Shown: piece by piece, positions 1 to 7,533 of the stretch | How positions within the stretch are numbered: the stretch's first letter is position 1 | How the letters are laid out: each line of letters starts with the position of its first letter | Assembly (NCBI RefSeq): GCF_003671715.1 | Contig: NZ_RAIF01000006.1 | Span: 1,069,834 to 1,104,833, forward strand | DNA length: 35,000 nt | Direction: 5' to 3' | Source of the DNA: Streptomyces sp. E2N166 | GTDB taxonomy: Bacteria > Actinomycetota > Actinomycetes > Streptomycetales > Streptomycetaceae | Position numbers and translations under genes: made by a program | The notes under the pieces: generated by a model | Seen by the model: only the letters and a program-made list of their open reading frames with translations | Told to the model about the DNA's origin: nothing | The model's database searches: none

Positions 1-31
1 GCCGCGCAGAGAGGTCCGGCCCCCAAGACGG

Positions 32-76
32 CTCCCCGCCCTGCGGGGAGGGGGCCTCTCCCGTCGAGAGGCCCCC
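32..76 (-). terminator. Two adjacent hairpins downstream of the EamA gene
   Basis: Two perfect stems follow the stop of the minus-strand exporter gene. The nearer one pairs GGGGGCCTCTC (50-60) with GAGAGGCCCCC (66-76) around a 5-nt loop. The farther one pairs CTCCCCGC (32-39) with GCGGGGAG (43-50). There is no clear T-tract, as is common for GC-rich actinobacterial terminators. The position six bases past the stop codon supports termination; the function is inferred. Confidence 0.6.
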
Positions 77-81
77 CGCCG

Positions 82-1023
82 TCACGCCGGCGCCGGCCGT
101 GTCCGTTCCTGCCGTGTCTCCGCCACCGCGAGCCCCGCGACCGAGCCGAGCATCAGCAGCGTTCCGGCCAGCGTCGCCGCGGTGAGGTGCTCGCCGAGCA
201 GCAGGACGGCCAGCGCCGCCGCGCTGACCGGCTCCAGAAGCATGATCACGGAGACGGTGGCCGACCGGACGACGGCCGCGCCGGCGAAGTAGAGCCCGTA
301 GGCGAGGGCGGTCGGGACCGCGGCGACGTAGGCCAGCAGCCACAGGAGGCGGACCGGCTCGTCGGTGTGCGGCAGCAGGCCCTCCGCGAGGGCGAGCGGC
401 AGCAGGCACAGGCTGGTGACGGCGAACGCCCCGGCGGACGTACTGGCGGCGTCCGCCGCGCCGCCGCGCCCCCACCAGCGGGTGAGCAGGGTCATCGCCG
501 AGTACCCGGCCGCGGACAGCAGCGCGAGAAGTACGCCCGGCACGCGGACCGTCGTGCTTCCGTCGCCGAGCACGAGCACCACGAGCCCGGCGAGCGCCCC
601 GGTCACGGCGGCGACCCCGCCCCGGCCCAGTTGCTCCCCGAGGGCGAGGCGCGCGCCGAGCGCGATCAGCACCGGACCGGCGCCGAGGGTGACGATGGTG
701 GCCACGGCGAGCCCGGTGGACTGCACCGCGGCGAAGTAGGCGGTCTGGAACACCGCGAGGCCGAGGCCGGTGACCACGGCCCGCAGCGCCTTGCGGCCGA
801 ACGGCTCGCGTACGGCCGGGCGTGCGGGCCGGCGCAGCGGACGGACGGCGAGCAGCAGGACGAGCCCGGCCGCGCAACGCCAGAACGACAGGGCGACGGG
901 CCCCATGTCGCTGGCCCGGTAGACCAGCGAGGCGGCGGCACCGGCGGTGCCCCAGGCGACACCGGCGACGATCAGATAGAGGAGGCCACGCCCGACGGGC
1001 AGGCCTGAGACGGCATTCGACAC
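82..1023 (-). CDS. EamA-family (DMT superfamily) transporter
   Basis: This 313-residue integral membrane protein has about ten hydrophobic segments arranged as two repeated five-helix EamA halves. The first half opens near residue 14 with the family pattern ([11 protein letters not shown]). A second half runs from about residue 160 ([15 protein letters not shown]) to the end, including the typical [17 protein letters not shown] stretch near 263-279. EamA proteins usually export amino acids, purine derivatives or other small metabolites; the substrate here cannot be told. The GTG start at 1023 has a GGAGAG ribosome site six bases upstream. The gene follows a homologous EamA gene on the same strand, separated by a 190-base leader with a short ORF and hairpins, so its expression may be controlled separately. 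The family call is firm; the substrate is unknown. Confidence 0.9.
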   Translation of the reverse strand: MSNAVSGLPVGRGLLYLIVAGVAWGTAGAAASLVYRASDMGPVALSFWRCAAGLVLLLAVRPLRRPARPAVREPFGRKALRAVVTGLGLAVFQTAYFAAVQSTGLAVATIVTLGAGPVLIALGARLALGEQLGRGGVAAVTGALAGLVVLVLGDGSTTVRVPGVLLALLSAAGYSAMTLLTRWWGRGGAADAASTSAGAFAVTSLCLLPLALAEGLLPHTDEPVRLLWLLAYVAAVPTALAYGLYFAGAAVVRSATVSVIMLLEPVSAAALAVLLLGEHLTAATLAGTLLMLGSVAGLAVAETRQERTRPAPA

Positions 1024-1119
1024 GAGTTCTCTCCGCAGACGCGCACAGGGCGCGGAAGTTCGAAGCGGCCCCGGAAGAACCGGGAGCGCGGGGACTGCGT
1101 CTGCGGGCAGCGTCGTCCG

Positions 1120-1216
1120 GCCCGGCGGCAGCGCGCCGGGCTGTTCGGAGGGGCCCGCCTCTCAGGCGGTCGGAGGCGGGAGGACGAGTGCGTCGGAATG
1201 CATGATCGGTACCCTA
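1120..1216 (-). promoter_or_regulatory. Promoter and hairpin leader of the 82-1023 exporter
   Basis: TAGGGT on the minus strand (1211-1216) is a good -10 element. Downstream are a stem CCCGCCTC/GAGGCGGG (1154-1161 with 1173-1180) and a perfect 8-bp stem GCCCGGCG/CGCCGGGC (1120-1127 with 1134-1141). Hairpins are frequent by chance at this GC content, so a regulatory role is only a suggestion. Confidence 0.35.
1162..1203 (-). CDS. Candidate 13-residue leader peptide (uORF)
   Basis: A short ORF encodes MHSDALVLPPPTA and a TGA stop. Its ATG lies seven bases after a TAGGGT -10 box, the arrangement of leaderless streptomycete transcripts, and that box overlaps the stop codon of the upstream EamA gene. 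The three consecutive Pro codons fall in the 5' arm of a hairpin (1154-1161 with 1173-1180). This layout resembles a ribosome-mediated attenuator or a polyproline stall element controlling the downstream exporter. The sequence shows only the ORF, box and stem; translation and regulatory role are inferred, and a chance ORF this short is quite possible. Confidence 0.35.
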   Translation of the reverse strand: MHSDALVLPPPTA

Positions 1217-2218
1217 GGTCGCCGTTCCCCTGCTGGACAACTCCCTTTCGGGTCCACCGCTCGCCACCGGGTCCGCGGAGCCCTTCGCCGGCGTCGACGA
1301 CTGGGCGATGAAGGCGCCCACCAGGACCACCACGCCGCCGATGATCTGCGGGGCGGAGAGGTGCTCGCCGAGCAGCACCCAGGCCAGGACGGTCGCGATG
1401 ACCGCTTCGAGGCAGGCCACGACGCCCGCGACCTGCGGCGACAGGCGGCGCACCGCGACGATGCCGGTGACGTAGGCGAGGACCGTGGCGATGAGCACGA
1501 TCCAGGCCAGCAGCAGGGCGGCGGCGACGGGTGTGCCGTCCATGCGGACGTCGTGGGTGAGGATGGACCAGTCCATCGACCAGGGGCGGGCTACGACGGT
1601 GAGCACGGCGGCCCCGACGAGCAGGCCGTAGGCGATGACGCCGAGCGGGTCGGGTGCCTCGTCGCCGGCGTCGCTGCCCTGGTCGGACAGGACGAAGTAG
1701 CCGACCTGGCAGCAGGCGGCGCCGAGCGCGAGGAGCAGTCCGAGGGCGTCGAAGCCCAGCCCCGACCAGACCTCCACCACGCAGGCGAGTCCCCCCACCG
1801 CGAGGACCACGCCGAGCGCCGCCGCCCGCGTCACCGGCCGCCGCTGCACGAACCGCACCCAGCCGAGGACCAGCGCGGGCGCCAGGTACTCGACGAGCAG
1901 CGCGACGCCGACGGGGATACGGGAGATCGAGGCGAAGTAGCAGGCCTGGACACCCGCCACGGCCAGCAGCCCGAAGCCGGCGAGCAGCCCGGGCCGTCGG
2001 CGCAGCAGCCCGCGGTGGCGCACGGCGAGCGGCAGCATGACCAGGGCCGCGCCGGCCACGCGCAGCCACACCACGTGGAGCGGGTCGAGTCCCGCCTCGA
2101 TCAGCGGCTTGGCCGCGACCCCCGACCCTCCGAAGGCGACCGCGGACGCGAGCGCCAGGCCGAGTCCGGCGCCCTTGCCGCGACGGCCGCGAGCACTGTC
2201 AGACGTATGCACCGGCAC
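1214..2218 (-). CDS. EamA-family (DMT superfamily) transporter
   Basis: A second EamA exporter, 334 residues, with about ten membrane segments in two repeated halves starting near residues 18 and 160 (LALASAVAFGGSGVAAK; LGLLLALGAACCQVGY). It is clearly homologous to the neighbouring exporter but too divergent to be a recent duplicate. The C-terminal tail of about 30 residues is polar and probably cytoplasmic. The start is GTG at 2218; no convincing Shine-Dalgarno sequence precedes it, so the mRNA may have a very short leader or the start may lie slightly elsewhere. The stop codon TAG is also the first three bases of a TAGGGT box for the next gene. The substrate is unknown; amino acid or metabolite efflux is the family norm. 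Confidence 0.88.
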   Translation of the reverse strand: MPVHTSDSARGRRGKGAGLGLALASAVAFGGSGVAAKPLIEAGLDPLHVVWLRVAGAALVMLPLAVRHRGLLRRRPGLLAGFGLLAVAGVQACYFASISRIPVGVALLVEYLAPALVLGWVRFVQRRPVTRAAALGVVLAVGGLACVVEVWSGLGFDALGLLLALGAACCQVGYFVLSDQGSDAGDEAPDPLGVIAYGLLVGAAVLTVVARPWSMDWSILTHDVRMDGTPVAAALLLAWIVLIATVLAYVTGIVAVRRLSPQVAGVVACLEAVIATVLAWVLLGEHLSAPQIIGGVVVLVGAFIAQSSTPAKGSADPVASGGPERELSSRGTAT

Positions 2219-2317
2219 ATGATGACAGGGGACGACATGACCGTCACCCTCAATGACACCTGTCTCACCGACTGGACGGCCGGGCCGGTCCCGGCTTCGG
2301 GGACCTGGGCTTCGGCT

Positions 2318-2857
2318 TCAGGCCGTCGGCTCGAAGTGGTTCCGCACGCGGGCGAGCACCGCGCGCGGCTCGACGGCGGCGCGGCCGAGCACCTCGACGG
2401 CACGCGCCTGCGGGTCCGTGACGAGGGCCGCGAGCAGGTCGACACCGCAGGCCCGGTCCACTCCGCGCCGGGCGGCACGGACACAGGCGGCTTCCATGGC
2501 CGCGGCGGCCAGCGGCGAGAAACCGGTACCCCCGGTCACCACGGGTACGGCACCGGAGTCCTCCACGGTGCTCTGCCAGCGCAGGCCGTAGCCGATGCTG
2601 CGCTGCACGAGGTAACCGAGCAGCCGGGCGACCTGGGGCCCCTCGCCCAGGACGGCGCGGGCCTCGGGGTCGTACTCGAGGAGGGAGTGCAACAGATGGG
2701 CCGTGTCGATCTGCCGGTCGCCGTCCCGCACCGCTCTGCGGCGGGCGCCGGTGACCACCGATGCCAGTTCTTCGCTGAACCGGGCATCGAGATCGGTGCC
2801 GTCCCGGCGCCGGCCGTTCTGCTCGCCGGCCGACTGCCGGGGGATACGGGGTTGCAC
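2318..2857 (-). CDS. Clp-N (Clp repeat) domain protein without ATPase
   Basis: The 179-residue product has two Clp-N-type helical repeats, the first around residues 22-75 (ARFSEELASVVTGARRRAV ... DTAHLLHSLLEYDP) and the second near 110-170 (SPLAAAAMEAACVRAARRG ... DLLAALVTDP). This is the adaptor- and substrate-binding fold found at the N-terminus of ClpA/ClpC, but no AAA+ module follows. Such stand-alone proteins are common in Streptomyces; they may act as adaptors, decoys or regulators of Clp proteolysis, but no function is shown here. I chose GTG 2857 because the conserved-looking sequence (VQPRIPRQSAGEQ) begins there; an in-frame ATG at 2893 would add 12 residues. The ribosome site AGGGG is unusually close to the GTG, so the start is uncertain. 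Confidence 0.8.
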   Translation of the reverse strand: MQPRIPRQSAGEQNGRRRDGTDLDARFSEELASVVTGARRRAVRDGDRQIDTAHLLHSLLEYDPEARAVLGEGPQVARLLGYLVQRSIGYGLRWQSTVEDSGAVPVVTGGTGFSPLAAAAMEAACVRAARRGVDRACGVDLLAALVTDPQARAVEVLGRAAVEPRAVLARVRNHFEPTA

Positions 2858-3056
2858 ATCCCCTAGCCCATCAGCATCTCCAGAGCGGGTCATCCCCGAA
2901 GGGAAGCATCTTCGCGTCCCACGCAGAGTGGACGCACCGGGCCGGAATCTCCTCCTTGCGGATGAGATCAAGCCGTTTCGCCCCGCCGGGCGCGCGCCCC
3001 CTTGCCACGCGGCTCCTCGGGCAACCGAAGCGTGCCGTCGCGGGTCCAACAGGGTT

Positions 3057-3245
3057 ATGAGGAGCAGGTGCTGGCTCGTGACCCTGCCGGCGGTCGACGG
3101 CAGGCAGTACGTGTACCGGGTGTACGCCCCGGCGGAGGCGCTGCTCGCCGACCTGTTCTGGGAGGCGTGGCACTGCCACGAAGAGAGCGCCTTCCCGCGC
3201 GCGTGGGACGTCTTCGACGCGGCGGTGATACGGCGCGTCGACTGA
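3057..3245 (+). CDS. Small hypothetical protein (62 aa)
   Basis: This ORF encodes a compact, unusually aromatic and acidic peptide with the segments QYVYRVYAPAEALLADLFWE and AWHCHEESAFPRAWDVFDAA, which does not look like random GC-rich translation. It stands alone on the plus strand, divergent from the Clp-N gene and convergent with padR, and a strong 14-bp hairpin follows it. The start is uncertain: ATG 3057 has AGGG too close, while an in-frame GTG at 3078 (55 aa) has only a weak site. I do not recognise a named family. The coding character is supported by composition and the downstream terminator rather than by a domain. Confidence 0.55.
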   Translation: MRSRCWLVTLPAVDGRQYVYRVYAPAEALLADLFWEAWHCHEESAFPRAWDVFDAAVIRRVD

Positions 3246-3296
3246 GCGGGCCGAGAGCGATCGGCCGACTGGGCCGACCGGGCGCGCCACACGCGC

Positions 3297-3328
3297 AGGT
3301 GCCCCGCGGATCACTCCGCGGGGCACCT
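3297..3328. terminator. Bidirectional 14-bp hairpin terminator
   Basis: AGGTGCCCCGCGGA (3297-3310) pairs perfectly with TCCGCGGGGCACCT (3315-3328) around a TCAC loop. It sits between the ends of two convergent genes (3245 plus, 3347 minus), so it probably ends transcription from both sides. No T-tract is present. Confidence 0.7.
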
Positions 3329-3346
3329 CGCGACGGCCATACCGGG

Positions 3347-3997
3347 TCAGTCCTCGTCGGCGAGGATCAGGTACAGCTTCTTGCGGGCGTCACCGATGAC
3401 GGCGAGCGCCTTCTCCCGCTGTTCCTTGCTGCCGGTCTTCCAGACCTGGCCGAAGGCCTCCATCAGCCCGAAGCCCGCCTGCCTGATGTCGTTCAGAGCC
3501 TCCCAGTCGACGCCCCGCGAGGCCTCTTCCCAGGGAGCCTCCGGGCCTTCCTCGGCCGCGGTGCGGCCCGCCTCGGTGAGCGCGAAGAGCTTCTTGCCGC
3601 CCTCGCTCTCGCTGGCGATCAGACCCTCGTCCTCCAGCAACTGGAGGGTGGGATACACCGAACCGGGGCTGGGCTTCCACGCCCCGCCGCTGCGCTCGGC
3701 GATCTCCTGGATCATCTCGTAGCCGTGCATCGGCCGGTCCTTCAGCAGGGCCAGGATCGACGCCCGTACGTCGCCGCGCCGTGCCCTTCCCCTGGGACCG
3801 CCGCGTCCGCGGCCTCCCCAGGGCCCTCCGTGGCCGAATCCCGGCCCGAAGGGTCCGCCGGGGCCACCACCACCGGGGCCGCCCGGCCCGAAGGGACCGA
3901 AGGCCGCACGCCGGCCGTCGAAGCCGCCGCGGCCGAAGGGGCCACCCTCTCCGTGGCCGCGTCCACCGTGCCCACGCTCGTATCCGTGGTTACGCAT
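3347..3997 (-). CDS. PadR-family transcriptional regulator with Gly-rich N-terminus
   Basis: The product (216 residues from ATG 3997) carries a PadR winged helix at about residues 75-145: DVRASILALLKDRPMHGYEMIQ, then SPGSVYPTLQLLEDEGLI and the KLFALTEAGR wing. A C-terminal helical part (about 160-216) should mediate dimerisation. The first 70 residues are a low-complexity Gly/Pro/Phe/Arg/His tract without predicted fold. PadR proteins are mostly repressors that bind palindromes near their own promoter and answer to small molecules. ATG 3997 is preferred because GGAG lies eight bases upstream; GTG 4006 and ATG 4003 are in frame but poorly spaced. The upstream region has AT-rich palindromes suited to autoregulation. 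The target genes are unknown. Confidence 0.88.
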   Translation of the reverse strand: MRNHGYERGHGGRGHGEGGPFGRGGFDGRRAAFGPFGPGGPGGGGPGGPFGPGFGHGGPWGGRGRGGPRGRARRGDVRASILALLKDRPMHGYEMIQEIAERSGGAWKPSPGSVYPTLQLLEDEGLIASESEGGKKLFALTEAGRTAAEEGPEAPWEEASRGVDWEALNDIRQAGFGLMEAFGQVWKTGSKEQREKALAVIGDARKKLYLILADED

Positions 3998-4036
3998 CGT
4001 CATCACTCCATTCAGTCTTTGATCTGTCGCGTATCA

Positions 4037-4061
4037 ATCGCGATGCCTCAACGATATATCG
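4037..4061. promoter_or_regulatory. Candidate PadR operator (AT-rich palindromes)
   Basis: The palindromes ATCGCGAT (4037-4044) and CGATATATCG (4052-4061) lie in the padR upstream region, with a further half-like CTATCG at 4066-4071. Such AT-rich dyads stand out in this genome and are of the type bound by PadR dimers. Autoregulation is inferred. Confidence 0.5.
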
Positions 4062-4163
4062 GAAGCTATCGCCTGACAAGCCCTCCGGTGCCGCCGCCGA
4101 CGAGCGTCCGTCGTCGTCATGACCGCCCGGCGGGAAACCCGGTCCAGAACTCACGAATTGGCC

Positions 4164-4194
4164 TTGGTCCGCGGATTCGCGGAGCGTCTAGCGT
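4164..4194 (+). promoter_or_regulatory. Candidate leaderless promoter of the phzF-type gene
   Basis: TTGGTC (4164-4169) and TAGCGT (4189-4194) form a plausible -35/-10 pair with a rather long 19-base spacer. The -10 lies six bases before the ATG, and no Shine-Dalgarno sequence is present, so the transcript probably starts at or beside the start codon. Confidence 0.5.
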
Positions 4195-4200
4195 CGGGGC

Positions 4201-5010
4201 ATGCGTATCCGAATCGTCGACGCCTTCACCGACCGGCCCTTCGCCGGCAACCCCGCCGGGGTCCTGCTCCTCGACGCCTTCCCGGACGACGACCGGCTCC
4301 AGCAGATCGCCCTGGAGGTCAACCACGCCGAGACCGCGTTCACCCATCGCCTGCCCGAGGGCGGCGAGGCCGACTGGGCGCTGCGCTGGTTCACCCCGGC
4401 CACCGAGGTCGCGATGTGCGGCCACGCGACGCTCGCCACGGCCCACGTCCTGCACACCACCGGCGCCCACGAGGGCGCGGTGCGGTTCGCCACCCGCAGT
4501 GGCGTCCTCGTCGCGACGCCGGACGAGGACGGCTCGATCACCCTGGACTTCCCCACCGCGCCGCTTACCCCGGTCGAGGCCCCGGAGGGCGTCGCCGAGG
4601 CCCTGGGCGCCGAGCCCCTAGCCGTCCTGGACACCGGGCCGGACATCGGGGACCTGCTGGTCGAGGTCGCCGACGAGAAGACGGTCCGCGGCCTGGCCCC
4701 GGACCACAAGGCGCTGGCGGCGTACTCCGAGCGCGGCATCATCGCCACCGCCCGTGCGCAGGACGCCGCCCGTGGCTACGACTACGTCTCCCGCTGCTTC
4801 TTCCCGAACGTCGGCATCGACGAGGACCCGGTCACCGGCAGCGCCCACACCGCCCTCGCGCCCTTCTGGTCCGAGCGCCTGGGCCGCCCCGTCCTGACCG
4901 GGATGCAGGCCTCGCCCCGCTCCGGCCGGGTCCGTACGGAGCTGCGCGGCGAGCGCACGCTGCTGAGCGGGCGCGCGGTGACGGTGATCGAGGGTGAGCT
5001 ACTGGCCTGA
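4201..5010 (+). CDS. PhzF-family isomerase-like protein
   Basis: A full-length 269-residue PhzF-fold protein, made of two related alpha/beta halves. The catalytic-type Glu is E44 in NHAETAF, the conserved CGHATLAT loop is at 73-80, and the second-half signature DEDPVTGSAH is at 207-216. PhzF itself isomerises dihydro-hydroxyanthranilate in phenazine synthesis, but most members of the family are uncharacterised isomerases/epimerases, and no phenazine genes are nearby, so no pathway is assigned. The ATG at 4201 follows a TAnnnT box by six bases, suggesting a leaderless mRNA. The gene is convergent with the CPBP gene, with only 24 bases between their stops. Confidence 0.88.
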   Translation: MRIRIVDAFTDRPFAGNPAGVLLLDAFPDDDRLQQIALEVNHAETAFTHRLPEGGEADWALRWFTPATEVAMCGHATLATAHVLHTTGAHEGAVRFATRSGVLVATPDEDGSITLDFPTAPLTPVEAPEGVAEALGAEPLAVLDTGPDIGDLLVEVADEKTVRGLAPDHKALAAYSERGIIATARAQDAARGYDYVSRCFFPNVGIDEDPVTGSAHTALAPFWSERLGRPVLTGMQASPRSGRVRTELRGERTLLSGRAVTVIEGELLA

Positions 5011-5034
5011 TGGCCTCCCGTCGTCCCCTCCGCG

Positions 5035-5871
5035 TCACGCGGTCGGCAGCCAGTCCACCTTCCCGGCCAGCAGCGCGTAGCCCACGAAGGCTCCGATGTC
5101 GAGCAGCGAGTGCGCCACCACCAGCGGCCCCACCCGTCCCCACCGGCGGTACAGGTACACGAACACGACGCCCATCACCATGTTGCCGATGAAGCCGCCG
5201 ATGCCCTGATAGAGGTGGTACGACCCGCGCAGCACCGAACTGGCCGCGAGCGACGCGCCCGGGCCCCAGCCGAGCTGGTCGAGCCGGCGCAGCAGGTAGC
5301 CGACGACGATGACCTCCTCCAGGACGGAGTTCTGCACCGCCGAGAGGATCAGCACGGGGTACTTCCACCACACCTCGGGCAGGGCCTCGGGCACCACGGT
5401 GAGGTTGAAGCCGAGGCCCCGGGCGGCCAGGTAGAAGGCGATGCCGGTGCTGCCGATGGCGGCGGCGACGACAGCACCGCGGCCCAGGTCCGGCCACGGA
5501 CGGGTGCGGTCGAAGCCGAGCGCGCGCAGGCCGCTTCCCTCCCGCAGCAGGAGGTGCGCGACCAGGGCGACCGGGACGAGCGCCGTGGTGATCCCGAAGA
5601 GCTGCCAGGCCAGGTCCAGCCAGGGACGGCCGGGCGCGGCGGAGGCGTTGAGGGTGGCCGCCTGGTCCTTGAGTCCGCCGGGCCGGGTGACCGAGCCGAT
5701 GAAGCTGATGAGGGCGGACACCCCGCTGGCGCCGAGCGACAACGCCAGGACGAGCAGCGTCTCGTCACGCAGGACCCTTCGCGGGAGCCGCTCCCGATGA
5801 GGAACCGGCCCTCCATGAAGTGGCTTCTGAGGGAACGAATCGTCCACCGGGCCCGCCTCCGCCATGCACAC
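5035..5871 (-). CDS. CPBP-family intramembrane protease-like protein
   Basis: A 278-residue membrane protein with about seven to eight hydrophobic segments and the CPBP (Abi/Rce1) motifs: E185-E186 in LEEVIVVGYL, an HLYQG-type second motif (H219) with N230, and HSLLD (H254). In Rce1-type enzymes these residues form the glutamic endopeptidase site in the membrane. The Arg normally found three residues after the Glu pair is replaced by Val here, although R195-R196 follow a little later. The substrate is unknown; bacterial members act in signalling, bacteriocin immunity or protein processing. GTG 5871 has GGAGG five bases upstream; an in-frame ATG at 5865 is the alternative. Confidence 0.82.
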   Translation of the reverse strand: MCMAEAGPVDDSFPQKPLHGGPVPHRERLPRRVLRDETLLVLALSLGASGVSALISFIGSVTRPGGLKDQAATLNASAAPGRPWLDLAWQLFGITTALVPVALVAHLLLREGSGLRALGFDRTRPWPDLGRGAVVAAAIGSTGIAFYLAARGLGFNLTVVPEALPEVWWKYPVLILSAVQNSVLEEVIVVGYLLRRLDQLGWGPGASLAASSVLRGSYHLYQGIGGFIGNMVMGVVFVYLYRRWGRVGPLVVAHSLLDIGAFVGYALLAGKVDWLPTA

Positions 5872-5948
5872 CTGCCTCCAGCTGGAACGTCACAGCTTGC
5901 CCGATCAGTATGAGGCGACGCGCGGCGGGGGCGGTCCCGGCGCGGTCC

Positions 5949-5971
5949 GGCGCCGGTACTGTCCCGGCGCC
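5949..5971 (-). terminator. Hairpin after the GCS2-family gene
   Basis: GGCGCCGG (5949-5956) pairs with CCGGCGCC (5964-5971) around a 7-nt loop, about 45 bases past the stop of the minus-strand ligase gene and before the CPBP start. It is a plausible intrinsic terminator without T-tract. Confidence 0.45.
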
Positions 5972-6015
5972 CGGGAGACGCGGGCGCCGGCCCTTCCCCC
6001 TGGCCCCGCCGGGTC

Positions 6016-7533
6016 TCAGCCCAGCGGCGCGGGCTCCGGCAGGCCCACCGGCCACAGGTGCACGGGGTCGCCCTCGCGCATGAGCTCGACGTAGCGGCGG
6101 GTCGTGGCGGCCAGCGCGGCCTCCCGCGACAGGCCGGCCTCCAGCGCCCGGTGGAACGTGGCCGCCTGCCAGGACGCGCCGTTGACCCGGCGCCGGCACC
6201 GCTCCTCGATCACGCCGAGGTACAGGTCCCGGTCGGCGGGCTCCACGCCCCACGCGTCGAGACCGGCCTCGGCGAGCGGCAGCAGTTCGTCGCGTACGAG
6301 GACCGCGGCGTCGACCTCGGTGGTGCCGCCGAGCCGGCCGCGCTTGGGCCACTCGAAGCGGGCGTCGATGCCGTGGCGGCACGCCGCCTCGAAGTTGGCG
6401 GCGGCGGCCTCGAACGGCAGCCGGGTCCACAGCGGCCTCGGCTCCTCGGCGAGCGCGCGCACGACGCCGTAGTAGAAGGCCGCGTTGGCGATGACATCGA
6501 TGACGGTGGGCCCGGCGGGCAGGACTCGGTTCTCCACGCGCAGGTGCGGGACGCCGTCGGCGATGTCGTAGACCGGGCGGTTCCAGCGGTAGACGGTGCC
6601 GTTGTGCAGGACGAGTTCGGAGAGCGAGGGCACACCACCCGCGTCCAGGACCTCCAGCGGGTCCTCGTCGTCGCAGATCGGGAGCAGCGCCGGGAAATAG
6701 CGCCGGTTCTCCTCGAACAGGTCGTACGCCGAGGTCACCCACCGCTCGCCGAACCAGGTGCGCGGCCGGACGCCCTGGGCCTGGAGTTCGGGCGGGCGCG
6801 TGTCGGTGGACTGCTGGAACAGCGGGGGCCGCGACTCCCGCCACAGCTCGCGGCCGAACAGGAAGGGCGCGTTGGCGCCGACGGCGATCTGCGCGGCGGT
6901 GACCGCCTGGGCCGCGTTCCACACGTCGGCGAAGCGGTCCGGGGTGACCTGGAGGTGCAACTGCACCGAGGTGCAGGCGGCCTCGGGAGCGATGGACTTG
7001 GAGGTGCAGGTCAGGCGCTCGACACCCTCGATGTCGAGGGTGAAGTCCTCGCCGCGGGCGGCCACGATCTGCTCGTTGAGGAGGGCGTAGCGGTCGACGG
7101 CGGAGAGATTGGACGAGACCAGGTCGTCCCGGTCCAGCGTCGGCAGAATGCCGATCATCGCGATGCCCGCGTCGACCTCGCCGGCCTTGCGGTCCGCATA
7201 CGCCAGCGACGTACGGATCTCCTCGGCCAGACGGTCGAATACCCGGCCGCCCAGCCGGTGTGGAGCGATGTTGACCTCCAGGTTGAACATGGCGAGTTCT
7301 GTTTGGAAGTCACGGCTCGCGATGCGCTCAAGGACTTGCGCATTCAACATTTTCGGCATCCCGTCGGCACCGACGAGATTCAATTCGATCTCCAGCCCCA
7401 TCAGGTTCTTCGGGCGGTCGAACCGCTTCTCCGCCAGAAGTCGCTCCAGACCCGTCAGGCACCGCTGGAGCTTCTCGCGGTAGCGCTGGCGATCGGACAG
7501 GTCGAACTGACCTGCCACGACCTTCTCCCCCAT
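6016..7533 (-). CDS. GCS2-family glutamate-cysteine ligase-like protein
   Basis: The 505-residue product belongs to the GCS2 carboxylate-amine ligase group, which forms gamma-glutamyl amide bonds with ATP. The N-terminal strand with metal/ATP-binding acidic residues is at 43-52 (NLMGLEIELN; E48, E50). Further conserved stretches are MFNLEVNIAPH, the TSVQLHLQV region, and LRVENRVLPAGPTVIDV. ATG 7533 is chosen because GAAGGGA lies upstream at normal spacing and family similarity starts there; an in-frame extension to 7644 reads as non-conserved. Streptomycetes use mycothiol and ergothioneine rather than glutathione, so the true product may be gamma-glutamylcysteine for ergothioneine or another gamma-glutamyl compound. 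No partner genes are adjacent. Confidence 0.82.
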   Translation of the reverse strand: MGEKVVAGQFDLSDRQRYREKLQRCLTGLERLLAEKRFDRPKNLMGLEIELNLVGADGMPKMLNAQVLERIASRDFQTELAMFNLEVNIAPHRLGGRVFDRLAEEIRTSLAYADRKAGEVDAGIAMIGILPTLDRDDLVSSNLSAVDRYALLNEQIVAARGEDFTLDIEGVERLTCTSKSIAPEAACTSVQLHLQVTPDRFADVWNAAQAVTAAQIAVGANAPFLFGRELWRESRPPLFQQSTDTRPPELQAQGVRPRTWFGERWVTSAYDLFEENRRYFPALLPICDDEDPLEVLDAGGVPSLSELVLHNGTVYRWNRPVYDIADGVPHLRVENRVLPAGPTVIDVIANAAFYYGVVRALAEEPRPLWTRLPFEAAAANFEAACRHGIDARFEWPKRGRLGGTTEVDAAVLVRDELLPLAEAGLDAWGVEPADRDLYLGVIEERCRRRVNGASWQAATFHRALEAGLSREAALAATTRRYVELMREGDPVHLWPVGLPEPAPLG

